This document shows positions 5,521-8,659 of a DNA stretch of 8,659 nucleotides, one piece after another. The position numbers were made by a program, and so were the translations under genes. Position 1 is the stretch's first letter. Every line of letters starts with the position of its first letter. The DNA is from an uncultured Clostridia bacterium (GTDB lineage Bacteria > Bacillota > Clostridia > Christensenellales > UBA1242): contig CANQZB010000035.1 of assembly GCA_947628195.1 (NCBI GenBank), forward strand, positions 1-8,659, read 5' to 3'. The notes below the pieces were generated by a model. It was not told the origin of the DNA. It saw nothing but the letters and a program-made list of their open reading frames with translations, and made no database searches.

Positions 5521-8500
5521 TATCTAATCCTCATCTTTGTTCTTAACACAATTATAACAACCACAACGGTTATAATTAAAACAGAAACCACAACAATAAT
5601 TATAATTGCAAATGTGTTTAATGGCTCGGTTAAAGTTAGTTTGTAACTAGAAAGTATTCCGCCCGATGCCGAACGCAAGGTAACGTAATAATCTCCACTG
5701 CCGTTTTCCTTTTGGCTAACATAATGGCTGACCGTGCTGTTTGGCGAACTTGCATCTATTGTGTAAATAACTTGGCCGTTAATTTCAAGCACACATTCGC
5801 CCACTTGCTCGTAAATAATGCCAGGGTTAAAGGTTAGGCTAAAGCCTTTGTTACTTGTTTCCCCAGGTGCTAGTGAGCATTCAATGCGCGGAACTTCGTT
5901 GTTTAAGGTGAAAGCGAAAATGCCTTCACGCGCATAATATATTCCCGCATCGATTGTGTAACTTATTGTAATGGTTTGCCTGCCCGCAGTTATGCCTAAT
6001 TCCGAGCGATGCGCAACTAAAAATTCGTAAGTTACAAGCATTCCGTTTTGGCTTAAATTTTCATTCATTAATGTAATAAATGCTTCTGTAATATCTTCAC
6101 CCGCGTTGTTTGAAACGTGCGTAATTCGGTATCCGTTTAAACTGGTTAGGTCAATGCTCTGCCTTGCTTCGTCAATGTTTAAAATTGTAAACACCAATAA
6201 CCTAGAAATGTCAATTTCTTGGCCGTTGATGTCAACTTTGGCGTTAACCCTAACACGATAAGTGCCGTAATCTGCAAACACCCATCTAAACGAAGAGGCT
6301 TGTGGCGTGTAGTTTTGCCCGTTAAGCATTGCAAAAAAGGTAACCGACCCGCGCACATAATTGCTGTAATTGTGCACAGTTAATTCAACTTCCCCGTTAT
6401 AGAAGGCGTTATCTATTGCTGGCATGCCGTTAGCATAAACCACAACTTCACGCAGAATGTTTAGGGTTAGCGAACTGCTTCCGTTATCAAATTTATGCAC
6501 ATTGCCGGCAAGGTCTTTAAACACCAATGTGTACTGCCCATTGCCTAAAATGTCGAAACTTAAATTTATTTTTTCGCCCTCTAACTTGCCCGTTATGGTT
6601 GTGATGTAATATGGGGTTAAATCTTCTTCGTTTTCAACACCATAATAAACATCTGCCAAAATTAAGTTTTTGTTAACAATGCCCGAAGTGTTAATTTTGC
6701 TTGCCGTTAATGTGTAATTTACATTTTCTGCAAACGTAAAGTTGTTGTTATTTTGAACATCTAACAAACTGCCGTTAATTGAAATGTCCGTTACAAAATT
6801 TTCGCTTTCATACACATAAAGTGTGGCAAGATAATAATCGTAGTTAGGCGTTTTAATTTTATAAACTCTTAGCTCGGCACCGGTAATGCCCGTTACAACA
6901 ACTTCCGTTTTAACAGCATTCAACTTTGGCTCGGCTTCAACCTGCATTGGGCTACTGCTTATGTAAAGCGGATATTCGCTATCTGTGTTTGGGAAGGTGA
7001 ATGGTAATGCCGTAAATTGCCCGCTATATTCCTCTAAATCGCTAAATTTAAAGCTGGAATTGCTTTCTATTGCTTTATAGTCCGTTCTAACATAATAAAG
7101 TTGATTTAGTTCGGCGGTTATAACAAACGCGTAAACTTTGTTGCCCAAATAATATTGTGTGCGCTCGGCATCGGTAATGTTGTTAAGGTCGGAAACGCCC
7201 TTTGCATAAATTTCCACAACAAACCAATATTTGCCAAGGCTATCCCTGCTTGTGTTAATTATGTAACTTGTTTGCCCGTTTAAGTTTGTGGTGTTAGTTT
7301 CATCTTCGCTAACTTGCTCGTATAAAGTAAAGGTAAAATCAAAATGATTGTTTGCGACGTTTTCCCAACTTAAATTGGTTGTGCCGGAATAAGTTTGTTC
7401 GGCAATAATGGTTGAATATTCTGCATTAACACCGCTAACAAACTCACGATTGTTTCCGCGCGTATCCCGCAAATGCAAAATGCCGTTTGCGGTGGTGTCT
7501 ATTACAAAATTTTCAGTGTGGGAGAACCCGCTTCCATCGGCTTTTGAAATTACAATTTCAAATTCAATAACCGCACCAAACTCGCCATAATATGGCATCA
7601 TGTGAAGCAGATACTGCCCGTTGGTTGAAGGCCTTTCCACGCTTAAAATTATTGTTCCGTTGTAGGCTTCATTGTCAAAACTATAAATATTAAAGGCTTG
7701 TGAAACTCCGTTGTTAATTGTGTAATTTATTGAAGCATTGTAAAGCTTATCAAACATGAAATCAACTTGATTGTAAGTGTAATAAACGCCAGAATTATCT
7801 TTGTAATAGTTAGTGCTGTCTCCGCTTTCGTTTACAAATGTAAAGCTATATAAATCTCTTTCCGTGTTAAATTCGTGATATGCCAAACGGCCGAAAATAT
7901 CCGTTAACACAATTTGATAAGTGCCAGATAAATCCGTTAACAAGGTTGTTAAATTGCCTTCTGCATCATAATACGCATAATTTTCGTTAGGGTGGCAAAT
8001 GTAAGTAGATGTTTCGCCATTGTGCTTAATTTCTATTTTTTCTGCATAGTTAACAAAGCGGATGGCGCCATCTTCTTGCCTAATTTCATTAACTGCTTTG
8101 GTTAGGTCTATTATTGTTTTTTCATCGTTAACAAGTTCGCGTGCATTTAATAAAGTATTTTCATTAAACACTTCGCTTTTGTTAAAGTAGTTAAGGTTAT
8201 AACTGTGCTGATGCGCCCTGCCAACAAGGTTAAGCGTGTAATTGCCGTAGCCATCGCTAGTAATTGCGCCGTTTATCATGGCCATAATGTCCTGCGCAAG
8301 CGTGTTAAAGTTGGTTGCTAGGTTGGTGTTAATTTCGTGCCTTGTTCCCGTCTGCCTGTTAATTAATTCTATATGATAAAATTTGTCGATATTATTACTG
8401 CTTGAAGTTTCTGCGCTAGAAATGTCGAAAATTGTTATGGTTTCATTAACCACATCTTCACTTAAATCTATGCTGAAATCCGCATCGTCTTTAAATTCGT

Positions 8501-8573
8501 TGTTCTCGTACTGGCTGGTGGTGAATTTAAGGTTTAATGTATCCGCCACCCCGTTTTCGCCTTCATAGAACAC
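5520..8573 (-). CDS. Large Ig-like surface protein with C-terminal membrane anchor; start doubtful, possibly 5'-truncated
   Basis: A 1017-aa protein, rich in Asn, Thr, Ser and Tyr and low in Cys, dominated by beta-strand segments. Repeated turns of the form GxYxLxxxDxxGN suggest Ig-like modules, for example GTYQIVLTDIFGR (217-229), GQYTLVFKDLAGN (679-691), YGTYRVRVNAKV (769-780) and GDYYVTLRSASGG (960-972). A hydrophobic helix at 988-1010 (FAIIIIVVVSVLIITVVVV and on) with the basic tail RTKMRIR would anchor it, with the domains outside the cell. No LPXTG motif. The start is the problem: GTG at 8573 has neither Shine-Dalgarno nor a -10 nearby, and the protein begins mid-strand (FYEGENGVADTLN) without the signal peptide such topology needs. 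The frame stays open to 8603 (residues SLKTQYV precede the GTG) and then meets stops. Likely a 5'-deleted remnant or a sequencing or assembly break; the thioesterase follows in the same transcript. Ligand unknown. Confidence 0.8.
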   Translation of the reverse strand: MFYEGENGVADTLNLKFTTSQYENNEFKDDADFSIDLSEDVVNETITIFDISSAETSSSNNIDKFYHIELINRQTGTRHEINTNLATNFNTLAQDIMAMINGAITSDGYGNYTLNLVGRAHQHSYNLNYFNKSEVFNENTLLNARELVNDEKTIIDLTKAVNEIRQEDGAIRFVNYAEKIEIKHNGETSTYICHPNENYAYYDAEGNLTTLLTDLSGTYQIVLTDIFGRLAYHEFNTERDLYSFTFVNESGDSTNYYKDNSGVYYTYNQVDFMFDKLYNASINYTINNGVSQAFNIYSFDNEAYNGTIILSVERPSTNGQYLLHMMPYYGEFGAVIEFEIVISKADGSGFSHTENFVIDTTANGILHLRDTRGNNREFVSGVNAEYSTIIAEQTYSGTTNLSWENVANNHFDFTFTLYEQVSEDETNTTNLNGQTSYIINTSRDSLGKYWFVVEIYAKGVSDLNNITDAERTQYYLGNKVYAFVITAELNQLYYVRTDYKAIESNSSFKFSDLEEYSGQFTALPFTFPNTDSEYPLYISSSPMQVEAEPKLNAVKTEVVVTGITGAELRVYKIKTPNYDYYLATLYVYESENFVTDISINGSLLDVQNNNNFTFAENVNYTLTASKINTSGIVNKNLILADVYYGVENEEDLTPYYITTITGKLEGEKINLSFDILGNGQYTLVFKDLAGNVHKFDNGSSSLTLNILREVVVYANGMPAIDNAFYNGEVELTVHNYSNYVRGSVTFFAMLNGQNYTPQASSFRWVFADYGTYRVRVNAKVDINGQEIDISRLLVFTILNIDEARQSIDLTSLNGYRITHVSNNAGEDITEAFITLMNENLSQNGMLVTYEFLVAHRSELGITAGRQTITISYTIDAGIYYAREGIFAFTLNNEVPRIECSLAPGETSNKGFSLTFNPGIIYEQVGECVLEINGQVIYTIDASSPNSTVSHYVSQKENGSGDYYVTLRSASGGILSSYKLTLTEPLNTFAIIIIVVVSVLIITVVVVIIVLRTKMRIR
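5528..5532 (-). promoter_or_regulatory. Shine-Dalgarno of the thioesterase gene
   Basis: The minus strand reads GAGGA, then TTAGATA, then ATG at 5520. It lies inside the last codons of the upstream gene, with 7-base spacing, and fixes the thioesterase start. Confidence 0.75.
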
Positions 8574-8659
8574 AACATATTGGGTTTTTAAAGAATTAAG
8601 GGTTTATGAATTTCAACCCTATAGAACAACCATTATTTTTGCATAAATAATTCTATCTT
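8574..8659. other. Upstream edge without coding potential on the minus strand
   Basis: All three minus-strand frames contain stops. In the surface-protein frame these are TAG at 8621-8619, TGA at 8615-8613 and TAA at 8606-8604. A 6-bp inverted repeat AGGGTT (8599-8604) / AACCCT (8615-8620) with a 10-base loop is present, without a strong T tract. No Shine-Dalgarno or convincing promoter for the surface gene was found. Confidence 0.6.

Noticed and set aside
5550..5577. Inverted repeat AATTATAAC / GTTATAATT with a 10-base loop
   Set aside because: It lies in the Val/Ile codon run of the surface protein's membrane helix; low complexity makes such repeats likely, and it is not followed by a T tract.
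5167..5646. Plus-strand open frames of 159 and 103 aa opposite the thioesterase
   Set aside because: Antisense shadows of a gene with a clear catalytic motif; their translations show no recognisable domain.
8599..8620. AGGGTT / AACCCT hairpin as a terminator of an upstream gene
   Set aside because: Six-base stem, ten-base loop and no uninterrupted T tract on either strand; no upstream gene visible to need it.
1..8659. Recoded genetic code (TGA as Trp), since every stop is TAA
   Set aside because: Trp is encoded by TGG wherever checked and no in-frame TGA occurs in a conserved gene; all-TAA stops fit AT-rich composition.
1..8659. CRISPR array, tRNA, rRNA, transposase or phage genes
   Set aside because: No regularly spaced repeats, cloverleaf or rRNA sequence, and no integrase, transposase or structural phage protein in any frame.

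Overview
The window is AT-rich DNA that codes almost wall to wall. All seven complete-at-the-3' genes stop with TAA, Trp is written TGG, Shine-Dalgarno motifs are used selectively, and T-tract hairpin terminators are present. With the family content this suggests an uncultured, low-GC Bacillota (Clostridia-like) bacterium. The lineage is an inference; no rRNA or other taxonomic marker is present.

Layout, left to right. (1) Positions 2-1849 (+): a P-type cation ATPase whose 5' end lies outside the window. (2) Positions 1846-2724 (-): an unrecognised 292-aa protein, convergent with the ATPase, sharing a TTAA stop overlap and carrying a strong ATPase-direction terminator inside its 3' coding end. 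(3) A 103-bp divergent intergenic region. (4) Positions 2828-3076 (+): an 82-aa protein with a C-terminal coiled coil. (5) Positions 3160-3390 (+): a small XRE-type DNA-binding protein. (6) Positions 3513-4772 (+): a 419-aa protein with a divergent diadenylate-cyclase-like (DisA_N/DAC) domain, the most interesting gene here. (7) A bidirectional terminator at 4771-4801. (8) Positions 4792-5520 (-): an acyl-ACP thioesterase, translationally coupled (TAATG, 1-nt overlap) to (9) positions 5520-8573 (-): a 1017-aa surface protein with Ig-like segments, a C-terminal membrane anchor and no signal peptide. (10) Positions 8574-8659: stops in all three minus frames, with no start signal seen for gene 9.

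How they may work together: the only clear operon is surface protein plus thioesterase. The XRE and DAC-like genes each have their own sigma-A-like promoter placed so close to the ATG that the transcripts would be leaderless or nearly so, and neither has a Shine-Dalgarno. In contrast, the 82-aa gene and the operon-internal thioesterase do have Shine-Dalgarno motifs. AT-rich dyads cover both leaderless promoters and could be XRE operators, which would link the regulator to a nucleotide-signalling protein. No mobile element, CRISPR array, tRNA or rRNA was found. No gene-free stretch exceeds about 125 bases.
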